Positions 16,876 to 26,320 of a stretch of 64,000 nt of DNA are shown here, piece by piece. Under the pieces are notes generated by a model. It was not told the origin of the DNA, did not search any database, and saw only the letters and a list, made by a program, of their open reading frames with translations. Both the position numbers and the translations under genes were made by a program. How positions within the stretch are numbered: position 1 is the stretch's first letter; each line of letters opens with the position of its first letter. The DNA comes from Bacillus sp. FJAT-28004 (GTDB lineage Bacteria; Bacillota; Bacilli; Paenibacillales; Paenibacillaceae): assembly GCF_001280845.1 (NCBI RefSeq), contig NZ_LGHP01000001.1, forward strand, positions 2,566,435 through 2,630,434, read 5' to 3'.

Positions 16876-18294
16876 ATGAAAAAACAACAAATTGGCGTGG
16901 TCGGTTTAGCCGTTATGGGTAAAAATCTGGCCTTGAATATCGAAAGCAAAGGGTTCTCGGTTTCGGTATATAACCGCTCAGCCGAGAAAACCAATGAACT
17001 ATTGGCAGAAGCGCAAGGGAAAGATTTTGTTGGTACGTACAACGTTGAACAATTCGTCCAATCGCTTGAGACGCCGCGCAAAATTCTTATTATGGTCAAA
17101 GCCGGCGAACCGACTGACGATACGATTAATCAGCTTGTTCCTTACCTTGATCAAGGAGATATTCTGATTGACGGTGGGAATGCATATTTCCCTGATACAC
17201 AGCGTAGAAACAAAGATCTTCAGGCTCAAGGCTTCCGCTTCATTGGCGCAGGCGTTTCTGGGGGAGAAGAGGGGGCATTAAACGGCCCTGCGATTATGCC
17301 TGGTGGACAAAAAGATGCGTATGAGTTGGTTGAGCCCATCCTCACAGCCATTTCCGCCAAAGTGAATGGCGAGCCTTGCTCGACTTATATTGGAGGAGAT
17401 GGCGCTGGCCATTATGTCAAAATGGTACACAACGGCATCGAATATGGCGATATGCAGCTCATCGGCGAAGCGTATCATCTACTCAAGGATGTACTGAACT
17501 TGAACACAAACCAGCTGCATGACATTTTCACAGAATGGAACAACGGTGAGTTGGATAGTTATTTGATCGAGATCACTGCTGATATTTTCAAAAAAATAGA
17601 TCCAGATACCGGCAAACCGATGGTCGATGTCATTCTCGATTCAGCGGGGCAAAAAGGCACTGGCAAATGGACAAGCCAAAGCGCATTGGATTTAGGTGTT
17701 CCATTGTCCATCATAACAGAGTCCGTGTTTGCACGGTTTATGTCCGCGATGAAAGAAGAACGCGTAACCGCAAGCAAGCAGCTGAATGGTCCTTCGGTAT
17801 CCAGCTATGATGGCGATCCTAAAGAATTCATTGAGGCTGTTCGTAAAGCTTTGTATACTAGCAAAATAGCTTCCTATGCACAAGGCTTTGCGCAAATGAG
17901 AGCTGCTTCTGACGCTTACAACTGGGATTTAAACTATGGCAAAATTGCGATGATATTCCGCGGAGGATGCATAATTCGTGCAAGATTTTTGCAAAATATT
18001 AAGGATGCTTATGATCGGAATCCGGAGCTGAACAACTTGTTCTTGGACGAGTACTTCAGCGAGATCGTTGATAACTATCAGGATGCTTGGAGAAACGTCA
18101 TTTCGATTGCCGTAAATAGAGGAATTCCTGTACCTGCTTTTTCATCTGCTTTAGCCTATTATGACAGCTATCGGTCGGAGAGGCTGCCAGCTAATTTATT
18201 GCAAGCGCAAAGGGATTATTTTGGAGCACATACTTTCCAGCGTCTTGATAAAGAGGGAAGCTTCCATTACCAATGGATGAATAATAACGAATAA
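16876..18294 (+). CDS. gndA: 6-phosphogluconate dehydrogenase, decarboxylating
   Basis: 472 residues, typical for the long NADP-dependent form. It oxidatively decarboxylates 6-phosphogluconate to ribulose 5-phosphate. The Rossmann loop is [21 protein letters not shown], the substrate motif [19 protein letters not shown] lies near residue 125, [16 protein letters not shown] near 185 carries the catalytic Lys, and the C-terminal helix domain includes [19 protein letters not shown] ribosome site precedes the start. It completes the oxidative branch begun by zwf; a 6-phosphogluconolactonase gene is not present here. Confidence 0.97.
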   Translation: MKKQQIGVVGLAVMGKNLALNIESKGFSVSVYNRSAEKTNELLAEAQGKDFVGTYNVEQFVQSLETPRKILIMVKAGEPTDDTINQLVPYLDQGDILIDGGNAYFPDTQRRNKDLQAQGFRFIGAGVSGGEEGALNGPAIMPGGQKDAYELVEPILTAISAKVNGEPCSTYIGGDGAGHYVKMVHNGIEYGDMQLIGEAYHLLKDVLNLNTNQLHDIFTEWNNGELDSYLIEITADIFKKIDPDTGKPMVDVILDSAGQKGTGKWTSQSALDLGVPLSIITESVFARFMSAMKEERVTASKQLNGPSVSSYDGDPKEFIEAVRKALYTSKIASYAQGFAQMRAASDAYNWDLNYGKIAMIFRGGCIIRARFLQNIKDAYDRNPELNNLFLDEYFSEIVDNYQDAWRNVISIAVNRGIPVPAFSSALAYYDSYRSERLPANLLQAQRDYFGAHTFQRLDKEGSFHYQWMNNNE

Positions 18295-18307
18295 AGTACA
18301 AAAATTG

Positions 18308-18336
18308 TTGAATTCTAAAAAAAGGCATGATATGAT
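18308..18336 (+). promoter_or_regulatory. SigA-type promoter of the lsa-type gene
   Basis: TTGAAT, a 17-base spacer and TATGAT form a near-consensus promoter with expected start near 18343, giving a leader of about 240 bases. Confidence 0.75.
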
Positions 18337-18370
18337 ACTTCTAATTTAATGATTGGAGTTGAAAAGAATA

Positions 18371-18560
18371 ATGTAATATTTCTTGCTAATAAAAAATAAT
18401 AAAACGATAAGTGCGATTTTTCGCATGTTTTATTTTTTATATGCAAGAAAGTTACTAATTCTTTTCACTCAATCAATATATCCTTGTCTAACTCTATATT
18501 GAGGGTTGGATTTGCTGTATTTATTTGAGCTACAAGAAAGTAACTTTCTTGTAGCTCTTT
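18371..18560 (+). promoter_or_regulatory. Transcription attenuator with AUG-UAA uORF, upstream of lsa
   Basis: A start-stop frame ATGTAA at 18371 follows an imperfect ribosome site (GGAGTTGA, 18355). Directly after it, segment 1 (TTTCTTGC, 18379-18386) can pair with segment 2 (GCAAGAAA, 18443-18450). Segment 2 extended (CAAGAAAGTTAC, 18444-18455) can alternatively pair 12 for 12 with segment 4 (18540-18551). Segments 3 and 4 (18527-18541 and 18543-18557) form a perfect 15-base terminator stem followed by a short U run. A ribosome stalled by a drug on the uORF would free segment 2 and prevent termination. This is the known logic of antibiotic-inducible ABC-F and erm leaders; its operation here is inferred. 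Confidence 0.7.
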
Positions 18561-18584
18561 ATATTTATACAGGAGGATGATTTC

Positions 18585-20063
18585 ATGTCATTAATAAATG
18601 TAACAAACCTAACGTTTGCCTATGAAGGCAGCTACGATAACATATTCGAAAACGTAAGTTTTCAAATAGACACCGATTGGAAATTAGGATTTACAGGAAG
18701 AAACGGTAGAGGAAAGACAACATTTCTGAGCTTGTTGCTAGGCAAACATGAATACAGCGGAAACATCTCTGCTAATGTCAGTTTTGAATATTTCCCTTTT
18801 CATATTGAAAACAAAGGAGATAATACGCTTGATGTAATCAATGACATTTTCCCAGACTATATTCACTGGAAATTGTTACGAGAACTTTCGTTGCTAAAGG
18901 TTTCTGAAGATGTTTTGTATCGGCCCTTTGATTCATTATCAAATGGGGAGCAGACGAAAGTGCTGCTGGCTACATTATTTATTAAAGAAAATAGTTTTCT
19001 GTTGATTGATGAACCAACCAACCATCTCGATATGCATGCAAGAAAACTTGTTAGTGATTATCTCAACACCAAAAGTGGATTTATATTGGTGTCACACGAT
19101 AGATCATTTCTTGATAACTGTGTAGACCACATCCTTTCAATCAATAAAACCAACATAGAAATCCAAAAAGGTAATTTTTCAGGTTGGTGGGAAAATAAAA
19201 AGAGACAAGATAACTTTGAGTTAGCAGAAAACGAAAAACTTAGAAGAGACATCAAACGTTTGTCAGATTCTTCTAAACGGACAGGAAATTGGTCAAATGA
19301 AGTGGAAAAAACAAAAAACGGAACAAGAAATTCCGGCTCTAAGGTAGATAAAGGATATATTGGCCATAAGGCTGCCAAAATGATGAAACGTTCAAAATCA
19401 ATTGAGCAAAGGCAGCACTCTGCTATTAATGAAAAATCTAAGCTCCTTAAAAATATTGAAAACGCTGAGAGCTTAGAGATATCGCAACTTGCTTATCATA
19501 AAAACCAACTTGTTGAGCTTGAAAATGTTTCGATTTTTTACGGTGAGAAACAGGTTAGTGAGGTTTTGAATTTTACAATTGAGCAAGGTGAGCGAATTGC
19601 TCTTACGGGTAAAAACGGATCCGGAAAATCAAGTATTATCAAATTAATTTGCGGTGAGGATATAAACTATACAGGCACTTACAGGAAAGATAATCAGTTG
19701 GAAATATCCTATGTATCTCAAGACACATCTCATCTTCAAGGCAATTTGTCGGACTATGCAGCAAACAATGGGATCGATGAGAGCCTTTTTAAATCGATTT
19801 TAAGGAAGCTTGATTTTTCCAGAGTTCAGTTTGAAAAGGATATATCCGCGTTTAGCGGAGGACAAAAAAAGAAAGTGTTGATTGCAAAAAGTCTTAGTGA
19901 GAACGTTCATTTGCATATTTGGGATGAACCGCTTAATTTTATTGATATTATATCTCGCATGCAAATTGAAGAGTTACTGCTTGAATACTCACCAACCATT
20001 CTTTTTGTGGAGCATGACAGAGAATTTTGCAAAAATGTTGCTACAAAGGTTATTGAACTCTAA
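18585..20063 (+). CDS. lsa: ABC-F ribosome protection protein, Lsa type
   Basis: 492 residues, the length of Lsa(B)-type proteins. It has two ABC domains without membrane segments: first Walker A GRNGRGKTT (38-46), signature LSNGEQ, Walker B LLIDEPTNHLD; second Walker A GKNGSGKSS near residue 345, signature FSGGQKKK and HIWDEPLNFID. The linker between them (about 200-320) is the element that enters the ribosome in this family. Lsa proteins displace lincosamides, streptogramin A and pleuromutilins from the 50S exit region. An AGGAGG site precedes ATG 18585, and the 240-base leader carries an attenuator. Resistance spectrum is inferred from family. Confidence 0.9.
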   Translation: MSLINVTNLTFAYEGSYDNIFENVSFQIDTDWKLGFTGRNGRGKTTFLSLLLGKHEYSGNISANVSFEYFPFHIENKGDNTLDVINDIFPDYIHWKLLRELSLLKVSEDVLYRPFDSLSNGEQTKVLLATLFIKENSFLLIDEPTNHLDMHARKLVSDYLNTKSGFILVSHDRSFLDNCVDHILSINKTNIEIQKGNFSGWWENKKRQDNFELAENEKLRRDIKRLSDSSKRTGNWSNEVEKTKNGTRNSGSKVDKGYIGHKAAKMMKRSKSIEQRQHSAINEKSKLLKNIENAESLEISQLAYHKNQLVELENVSIFYGEKQVSEVLNFTIEQGERIALTGKNGSGKSSIIKLICGEDINYTGTYRKDNQLEISYVSQDTSHLQGNLSDYAANNGIDESLFKSILRKLDFSRVQFEKDISAFSGGQKKKVLIAKSLSENVHLHIWDEPLNFIDIISRMQIEELLLEYSPTILFVEHDREFCKNVATKVIEL

Positions 20064-20160
20064 TCTTAAAAAATACAATTAAGGGAATGAAAAGACCATT
20101 CATATTAATCGAACATTAATGAAGTCAGAGCTTTAGCTATTCAATAATGTTGATAAAGGA

Positions 20161-20196
20161 AATGGCTGTCAGATTTAATCTGACGGCCATTTTTTG
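20161..20196 (+). terminator. Terminator after lsa
   Basis: AATGGCTGTCAGATT and AATCTGACGGCCATT form a 15-base stem (one wobble) around a single base, followed by TTTTTG. Confidence 0.85.
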
Positions 20197-20231
20197 TCTC
20201 TAAGCGCATGATTTTGCGGGATTTGCAGGAC

Positions 20232-20264
20232 GGCCTCAGTCCAATGGAATTCAGGACTAAGGCC
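20232..20264. other. Intergenic hairpin
   Basis: GGCCTCAGTCC and GGACTAAGGCC pair with one mismatch around an 11-base loop between the lsa terminator and the convergent DUF3817 gene. There is no immediate U run; it may end the minus-strand transcript with help from the neighbouring hairpin. Confidence 0.35.
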
Positions 20265-20316
20265 GCTTAACGGTTTTTATTATTTATACTGTCTACTTGA
20301 CGGGGTGCAGTTCAGT

Positions 20317-20610
20317 TTATTCTTGATCGCGAAGCAGCTTCTTATCGAGAATAAAAGTGCCGAAGGGAAGAAAGGCTGCAATAAACGCTGCTGCTGCCTT
20401 GAAAATCGACCAGCGGTGTTTAATCCATACGTGGAAGACAGCAAAAATATAAAGAACGAATAAGAGACCATGAAGTCCGCCTACAATAGTCACGGGTTGT
20501 GGAATATCAGCCCAATATTTGAGAGGCATTGCAATTAACAGCAATAATAGAAAGGACAACCCTTCGATGAAACCAACGACCCGCAGACGACCGATTGCGG
20601 TTTTAAGCAT
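20317..20610 (-). CDS. DUF3817 family small membrane protein
   Basis: 97 residues with three predicted membrane spans and the DUF3817 signature GRLRVVGFIEGLSFLLLLLI followed by MPLKYW, then GGLHGLLFVLYI. Function is unknown; relatives are small inner-membrane proteins. ATG 20610 follows ATTGGAGGTTTTCAA, a good site; an earlier in-frame ATG overlaps the TetR stop and is rejected. It starts 23 bases after the TetR gene stop, so the two form an operon divergent from the MMPL exporter. Confidence 0.85.
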   Translation of the reverse strand: MLKTAIGRLRVVGFIEGLSFLLLLLIAMPLKYWADIPQPVTIVGGLHGLLFVLYIFAVFHVWIKHRWSIFKAAAAFIAAFLPFGTFILDKKLLRDQE

Positions 20611-20633
20611 TTGAAAACCTCCAATTAATATAA

Positions 20634-21251
20634 TTACGAGCGAGGCTCTAATCCTGCCCACAGTAGTTCTACGATTTCGAACGCTGCTTGTTCCACAGTT
20701 TTTTCATTATTTATAATTTCTTTACGATTTCGAACGGTCAACATGGCTGTAAAGACATGAGCAAGCAGCATGGAGTCACCTCGCTTAATCTCACCCTTGT
20801 CCATTGCCTTCTGAAATACACTCCCAATTAATTCGTGTATAGCTTGCTCGCTCGTGCGAATACTCGTAATTTGCTCCTCCGTCAGACCGCTGGATGCTTC
20901 CCTCATCATCGTCTCGAACTCAACATGTGCATTGTTCATATGCCGCTCCGCAACAACAAGCATTCTTTCTTTCAGCGTACCGGGGCTGCTAACAAGCTTT
21001 GAAGTTTGATCATAAGCCATCTTCAGAATAAATTGGAGACATTCGGTGAACAACACGCCTTTATTATTAAAATAATAATAAACACTCGCTTTTGTAATCC
21101 CGCATGCTTGCGCTACACTTTCTAATGAAACTTTTTCGAACCCTTGATCCATAAATAAATAGGCGGCTGTGCGCAAAATCTGCTGCATCGTCTGAATTGA
21201 ACCTGTGCCTTTGGGCCGGCCTGGTTTGCGTTTTATTTGGTCCTCGCTCAT
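20634..21251 (-). CDS. TetR/AcrR family transcriptional regulator
   Basis: 205 residues. The N-terminal TetR helix-turn-helix is clear (MQQILRTAAYLFMDQGFEKVSLESVAQACGITKASVYYYFNNK-type sequence over residues 17-60), preceded by a basic KRKPGRPKG tail. I chose ATG 21251 because GGAGGG lies 8 bases before it; ATGs at 21266 and 21257 overlap or abut that site. It is divergent from an MMPL exporter 133 bases away, the common arrangement for a repressor of its neighbour efflux gene. Confidence 0.9.
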   Translation of the reverse strand: MSEDQIKRKPGRPKGTGSIQTMQQILRTAAYLFMDQGFEKVSLESVAQACGITKASVYYYFNNKGVLFTECLQFILKMAYDQTSKLVSSPGTLKERMLVVAERHMNNAHVEFETMMREASSGLTEEQITSIRTSEQAIHELIGSVFQKAMDKGEIKRGDSMLLAHVFTAMLTVRNRKEIINNEKTVEQAAFEIVELLWAGLEPRS

Positions 21252-21290
21252 CGACATGCCCTCCATTCATCAAATTGTAATAAATATGAA

Positions 21291-21302
21291 TTGATTAATT
21301 AA
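21291..21302. promoter_or_regulatory. Candidate TetR operator
   Basis: TTGATTAATTAA is a nearly perfect 12-base palindrome (10 of 12) in the divergent TetR/MMPL promoter region, 40 bases from the TetR start. The region is AT-rich, so chance is possible. Confidence 0.25.
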
Positions 21303-21384
21303 CCTTTCGGTATATATAATTAATTTATCGCATGAGTTAATTTTAAACGATATTAGTCACGATGTGAAATGGAGGATTTGACAA

Positions 21385-23607
21385 ATGATCGAAAGATTAG
21401 CAGCAATGGTCGCTGGACCACGTACAAGGTGGGTAACGCTAGTTGTTTGGATTGTATTAGCCGCACTTCTTACCGTATTTCTGCCAGCTGTGGGCGACAA
21501 AGAAGAGAGTAATGCTCCGAACCTTGAGGCTGACAGCCCATCGGTTGTCGCTGATCAGTTAATAAAGGAAAAGTTCCCAAGCTCATCTGGAATCCCTGCA
21601 TTGGTCGTCTGGCATCGTGAAGGCGGCTTATCGGAAGAGGATTATACGCTTGTTCAAAAAACGACGCAGAAGTTAATTGAAAATCCTTTGAAAGAGCAGG
21701 GTGAGGTTATACCATTGCATCAAATGCCTTTGCCTGCTTTGCAGAAATTCTCTTCTGAGGATGGGACGACACTTGTTCAGCCAATCCTATTCGGAGAGCA
21801 AACTGAAACCGAAATTTTAAAGGAAAACATCGAGGCAATCAAAGTGGTTATCGGAGAAGCTTCAGGTAAAGATCCCTTTTCCGTACCTATTAATGATGAT
21901 ACTGAATTAAGCGTACGGGTTAGCGGTCCGGTTGGTATTTCGGTAGATGCAACCGATTTGTTCAAAGGAGCAGATGTATCGCTGATGATTGCAACGGTAC
22001 TTATCGTACTGTTCTTGTTGCTCCTCATTTATCGTTCACCGATTCTTGCCATTATTCCGCTTATTGGTGTTGGATTTGCTTATGCCGTTACGGGACCTTT
22101 ACTCGGATGGATGGCTGATGAAGGCTGGATAACGGTGGATGGCCAGGCCATATCCATTATGACCGTGCTCTTGTTCGGGGCTGGTACCGATTATTGTTTA
22201 TTTTTTATTTCGCATTTCCGTCAAGAGCTCACACGCGAAAGTGACAAAATGAAAGCACTAAAACGATCGTTCAAGGACGCCTCGGGTGCAATAGCAATGA
22301 GCGGATTTACCGTAGTTCTTTCCTTGCTGGCTTTGCTTGCAGCTAAGTATGGTGCATACGATCGATTCGCAGTTCCGTTCAGTTTATCGATACTTATTAT
22401 GGGGATTGCAAGTTTAACGTTAGTCCCTGCATTGCTTTCGATTATTGGAAGAGCCTCATTCTACCCATTTATTCCGCGTACGGATGTAATGGAACAAGCA
22501 CGCGCAGACAAGAAAGGAAAAGTGTACCGCAAGCCAAATCCAGAGAAGAATCTCGGTTCCAAAATTGGCAATCTCGTAATTACCAAGCCATGGATGGTCG
22601 TTATCTCGTCTGTTTTGATATTAGGAATTTTCGCCAGCTTCTCAAGTCAAATTAAATTCACCTATGATTTGCTGTCTTCTTTCCCTAAGGATATGCCATC
22701 AAGAGAAGGCTTTGAAGTCATCTCAAAGACGTTTACGCCTGGAGATTTAGCTCCGATTACAGTGGTTGCTGAGACGGAAGGTGCTGTACCCGATTTAGCG
22801 GAAAAGCTTGCTGCTGTGCCGCTTGTTGACCATGTTCAGGAACCACAGCAAAGCGTTAATGACCCGAATTTGCTTTCATATACAGTCATCCTGAATACGA
22901 ATCCGTATTCGCAGGAAGCGATGGAAACCATCCCATTACTCCATGCAGCAACAGAAGCAGCGCTTACAAATGCAAACGTTGCGGAAGCTGATCAAAAGGT
23001 ATGGATTGCTGGCCAGACGGCAACTCAATATGATTCCAAGGTGCTAACGGATCATGATAATAATGTCATTATCCCTTTAGTTATCGGACTCATAATGATT
23101 CTGCTATTGGCTTATTTAAGATCTATTACCGCAACACTATACTTAATTGGCACCGTATTGCTGTCATATGCAGCGGCACTAGGATTAGGATGGATAATCC
23201 TGCATTACTTCATGGGAGTCGACGCCATTCAAGGTGCGATTCCGCTATATGCTTTTGTTTTCCTTATCGCGCTTGGTGAAGACTACAATATTTTCATGAT
23301 CTCAAGCATTTGGAAAAAGAGCAAAACGATACCGCTGAAGCAAGCCATCAAAGAAGGAGTTAGTGAAACGGGCGGCGTCATTACGTCAGCAGGACTTATT
23401 CTTGCCGCTACGTTCGCTGTACTTGCAACGCTTCCAATCCAAGTGCTTGTCCAGTTTGGACTAATAACGGCGATCGGCGTGTTAATGGATACCTTTATCG
23501 TTCGTCCTTTCCTTGTACCGGCTATTACAACTTTGCTTGGTAAGAAAGCTTTCTGGCCAGCTAGAGCAACACTTGTTGAGGAGCAGAAACAGAAAGTAAA
23601 AGGATAA
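21385..23607 (+). CDS. MMPL family membrane transporter
   Basis: 740 residues of the RND-related MMPL group. Two repeats each begin with a membrane helix and an extracellular domain followed by five helices: first block near residues 15-35 and 195-360, second near 405-425 and 560-735. Conserved motifs are LFGAGTDYCLFFISHFRQEL and FLIALGEDYNIFMISSIWKK, which carry the Asp and Tyr residues of the proton path. Such proteins export lipids, hydrophobic drugs or surfactants across the cytoplasmic membrane. GGAGG precedes the ATG. A divergent TetR repressor is the probable regulator, and a terminator follows. Confidence 0.9.
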   Translation: MIERLAAMVAGPRTRWVTLVVWIVLAALLTVFLPAVGDKEESNAPNLEADSPSVVADQLIKEKFPSSSGIPALVVWHREGGLSEEDYTLVQKTTQKLIENPLKEQGEVIPLHQMPLPALQKFSSEDGTTLVQPILFGEQTETEILKENIEAIKVVIGEASGKDPFSVPINDDTELSVRVSGPVGISVDATDLFKGADVSLMIATVLIVLFLLLLIYRSPILAIIPLIGVGFAYAVTGPLLGWMADEGWITVDGQAISIMTVLLFGAGTDYCLFFISHFRQELTRESDKMKALKRSFKDASGAIAMSGFTVVLSLLALLAAKYGAYDRFAVPFSLSILIMGIASLTLVPALLSIIGRASFYPFIPRTDVMEQARADKKGKVYRKPNPEKNLGSKIGNLVITKPWMVVISSVLILGIFASFSSQIKFTYDLLSSFPKDMPSREGFEVISKTFTPGDLAPITVVAETEGAVPDLAEKLAAVPLVDHVQEPQQSVNDPNLLSYTVILNTNPYSQEAMETIPLLHAATEAALTNANVAEADQKVWIAGQTATQYDSKVLTDHDNNVIIPLVIGLIMILLLAYLRSITATLYLIGTVLLSYAAALGLGWIILHYFMGVDAIQGAIPLYAFVFLIALGEDYNIFMISSIWKKSKTIPLKQAIKEGVSETGGVITSAGLILAATFAVLATLPIQVLVQFGLITAIGVLMDTFIVRPFLVPAITTLLGKKAFWPARATLVEEQKQKVKG

Positions 23608-23614
23608 CAACTGG

Positions 23615-23662
23615 AAAAGCTGTTTCGATCGTAGCTTCGACTACGGAGGAAACAGCTTTTTC
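23615..23662 (+). terminator. Terminator after the MMPL gene
   Basis: AAAAGCTGTTTC (23615-23626) pairs with GAAACAGCTTTT (23649-23660), with an inner CGTAG/CTACG stem and a following TTC. Confidence 0.8.
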
Positions 23663-23746
23663 ATTCCTATAATTGAAACATTTTCCCAAATTATACCGTC
23701 TTATCTTAAAGGCATAAATGCCTGTTATAGAGAAAAGGTTGGGGGA

Positions 23747-24334
23747 GTGGATATCATTATTAAAAAGCAGTGGATCTCAGTTGGGTTAGTTTTGGCACTA
23801 TTTGTCGGCAGCTTGTTTTTTATCCCATCGACTGTCCAAGCATGTTCATGTGTAAAAGCAGGTTCGGTTGAGGAAAGTAAAATTAAAAGCGACGCTGTAT
23901 TTGAAGGAACGGCAACCTCCGTAAAAACTTCCTCCATAACATTATTTCGCTCCTCTGAGAAAGCGGTCAAAGCCAGCTTTCAAGTCAATGAAGTATGGAA
24001 AGGTCATGTTGCTCCAACGATTGAAGTGAAAACGGCTGAAAGCGAAGAAAGCTGTGGTTATGCGTTTAAAGAAGGAGAGCGGTATCTGGTTTATGCTACA
24101 ACAACAGGTAAATCTCTAGAAGCACTCTGTAGTGCAACATTACTGCATAGTGAAGCTAATGAACATATTAAGCAGCTAGGCATGGGTTCATTGCCGCCGC
24201 AGCCCGGCATCACTGTTCAGCAAACGGATAGCTCATTTTCACTAAGCTGGTACATAGCACTCAGCGGTGTTGCTGTCATTTCACTTGTTTCATTATTGTT
24301 CAGTAAACGTAAGCAATCTAAATCAAGAACATAG
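23747..24334 (+). CDS. Secreted TIMP/netrin-like (NTR) domain protein, membrane anchored
   Basis: 195 residues. A signal peptide (about 1-32) ends just before ACSCVKAGSVEESK; the CSC start of the mature protein and the later pair of Cys (EESCGYAFKEGERYLVYA, EALCSA) match the TIMP-like NTR fold seen in Firmicute secreted proteins of unknown role. A C-terminal helix (about 167-187) followed by KRKQSKS anchors it to the membrane. The start is GTG 23747 with AAAAGG at a suitable distance. Its 3' end overlaps the convergent permease gene by 17 bases. Confidence 0.75.
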   Translation: MDIIIKKQWISVGLVLALFVGSLFFIPSTVQACSCVKAGSVEESKIKSDAVFEGTATSVKTSSITLFRSSEKAVKASFQVNEVWKGHVAPTIEVKTAESEESCGYAFKEGERYLVYATTTGKSLEALCSATLLHSEANEHIKQLGMGSLPPQPGITVQQTDSSFSLSWYIALSGVAVISLVSLLFSKRKQSKSRT

Positions 24335-25730
24335 CAACGATTGTTGTCACACAGAGACCAATGAGCACTGGTTTTAAATTACGACGAGCAAGTTCAAAAG
24401 GATCTACGCCGCAAATAGCCGCAGCAGGAATTAGCGCCCAAGGAATGATTGTACCGCCGCCAACCCAGATCGCAGCAACTTGACCGAGAGCAGTCAATGT
24501 GGCAATCCCTGAGCCAATAGCATGGCCAAATAGCTGTGCGATGGAGCCTGCAAGCGAAATGCCGGAGAATCCTGAACCGTCTAGGCCGGTTACCGCTCCC
24601 ACTACTGTTAACGTGATGGAACCAACTACACCATTAACAGGCACGACGTGAGCAAGCGCATTACCTAGGTCATTGACAATTCCGTGCGATGCTTCGGGCA
24701 GCTTGTCGCCGAACATGGCAAGAAACCCAGAGTCGCCCAAATAAAAGAATGCTGCAATCGGTATAACCGGACCAAATACTTTGAATCCGAACAAGAACCC
24801 TTCAATTAAATAACTGGTTGTTTTCTCTAAGCCTTTGCCTCGATGCGTTAACATGGTAATAAAGAGCATGATGAGTATAGCTGTACCGCCAATAAGCGCA
24901 GTCGCATCGCCGCCTTGAAGATTAAGCACGAACATGGCGAGGATATCAAGAGCGAATAACAATGGAATAAGAGCTGCGAGCCAGCGCTTTGTGCGAAGTG
25001 AAAGAGCATTGCGGTCGGCTTTGGAGGTAGAGTCAGATGACTGATTAGTCTCCGCTGCTGATAGGACGAGACCATCACGCCAAGTACCTAGTTTCATATC
25101 ACGCCGCATCATCCAGTAGGCAACGATCGTCGTGACAACCCCCATAACAATGACTAGCGGAATGCTGGCCTGCATGACGGCACTCACTGGAATGCCTGCA
25201 GCATCTGCTGTAAGCTTCGGTGCACCTTGGATGATATAATCACCTGACAAGGCGATGCCATGACCGAATAAGTTCATGGCAACAGCTGCTCCAAGGGCAG
25301 GCAAGCCAACGCGTAAAGCTACAGGGAGCAAGACGGCACCGATGAGCGCAACCGCTGGTGAAGGCCAGAAGAAAAAGGAAGTAACCATCATAATTAAACC
25401 AATTCCCCAGAAGGCAAGCGCGGGAGTTCTAAGAAAACGGGTAAACGGAGATATCATAATCTCGTTTATACCGGTTCGAATAAGAATACGACTCATGGCG
25501 ACGATGATGGAAATAATTAAAATCGTTCCTAGCAGTTCTTTTATGGCGAAAATAAAGCTGTTAAAAATACCGCTTACAGAACCGCTTGCCGAAGTGGTTG
25601 CTAGTATGCCGATTCCTAAGATTCCCACAATACATATAAGCGTTGTATCGCGGCGCATCAGCATAAATCCAATGATTGCGACAATGAAGGTCAAATAAAC
25701 CCAGTGAATCGCCGACAAATGAATGTCCAT
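24318..25730 (-). CDS. Multi-span permease of the ion-transporter type, function unknown
   Basis: 470 residues with about 12 hydrophobic segments. Recurrent small-residue stretches such as FFFWPSPAVALIGAVLLP, LFGHGIALSGDY, and the late GVVGSITLTVVGAVTGLDGSGFSG resemble the broken-helix regions of the IT/GntP-like superfamily of carboxylate or ion transporters. I cannot name the substrate. The start at 25730 follows AAGGAG at 9 bases; upstream in-frame ATGs overlap or precede that site. It faces a divergent lipoprotein gene and overlaps the NTR-domain gene tail to tail by 17 bases. Confidence 0.7.
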   Translation of the reverse strand: MDIHLSAIHWVYLTFIVAIIGFMLMRRDTTLICIVGILGIGILATTSASGSVSGIFNSFIFAIKELLGTILIISIIVAMSRILIRTGINEIMISPFTRFLRTPALAFWGIGLIMMVTSFFFWPSPAVALIGAVLLPVALRVGLPALGAAVAMNLFGHGIALSGDYIIQGAPKLTADAAGIPVSAVMQASIPLVIVMGVVTTIVAYWMMRRDMKLGTWRDGLVLSAAETNQSSDSTSKADRNALSLRTKRWLAALIPLLFALDILAMFVLNLQGGDATALIGGTAILIMLFITMLTHRGKGLEKTTSYLIEGFLFGFKVFGPVIPIAAFFYLGDSGFLAMFGDKLPEASHGIVNDLGNALAHVVPVNGVVGSITLTVVGAVTGLDGSGFSGISLAGSIAQLFGHAIGSGIATLTALGQVAAIWVGGGTIIPWALIPAAAICGVDPFELARRNLKPVLIGLCVTTIVAMFLI

Positions 25731-25853
25731 CTCGATCATCTCCTTGTGACATACACGAAACCAGCATGAGCTGATAATCGTACAGTAATGTATGCATCTA
25801 CTCGTATAGGCGTTCATCTCGGTAGTAGGATGATTATGACAAGGAGGTTGCTT

Positions 25854-26294
25854 ATGATTAAGCGAGGCGTTTCGATAATATTGCTCTCCATAATGCTAAT
25901 GACAGCTGGCTGTGGTATTATTGAAGAAGTAGGTCAAACGGTAAATTTTGCAACAGAAACGACGGATTACTTACAATCGTTAACGGATTTCGGACAAGAT
26001 ATGAATACACTTGCGGAGCAAGCTGTGACGGATCTAGACAAAAGGACCGATTTAAAGGAGAAGCTTCTTGCACTGAAGGAACAGGTTGTCCATTATGAAG
26101 GTCTGCAGGTCCCGGATTATGCAAAAGATATCCACCAATCGATTGCCGATTACAATGCGACGCTGCAGCAGGGAATCGATCAAGCTCTAACGAATATCGA
26201 GCAGGGTAGAGCCGCTTTTGAATCGACGGGTATTCCAGATACGATCAACAAAATTAACGAGCTGTTAAATCAAATCAATCAGCTCGCGCCGTAA
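25854..26294 (+). CDS. Small lipoprotein (DUF6376-like)
   Basis: 146 residues. A basic start (MIKRGVS), a hydrophobic stretch and the lipobox LMTAGC show a lipid-anchored extracytoplasmic protein. The mature part is helical and rich in Gln, Asp and Leu (LKEKLLALKEQVVHYEG, NKINELLNQINQ), likely coiled. It resembles the DUF6376 lipoproteins of Bacilli, whose role is unknown. AAGGAGG lies 7 bases before ATG 25854; an in-frame ATG at 25788 would add an unrelated 22 residues. The next gene follows after 26 bases. Confidence 0.75.
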   Translation: MIKRGVSIILLSIMLMTAGCGIIEEVGQTVNFATETTDYLQSLTDFGQDMNTLAEQAVTDLDKRTDLKEKLLALKEQVVHYEGLQVPDYAKDIHQSIADYNATLQQGIDQALTNIEQGRAAFESTGIPDTINKINELLNQINQLAP

Positions 26295-26320
26295 TGAACG
26301 ATTAGAAAGGAAGAACAGAA

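Noticed and set aside
18349..18408. 16-codon frame (ATG 18349) in the lsa leader as the leader peptide
   Set aside because: The ATG is within about 6 bases of the predicted transcription start and lacks a ribosome site; the start-stop frame at 18371 is better placed, though not proven.
25276..25698. Long open frame on the plus strand opposite the permease gene
   Set aside because: It mirrors the codon structure of the minus-strand permease, has no ribosome site and no recognisable sequence.
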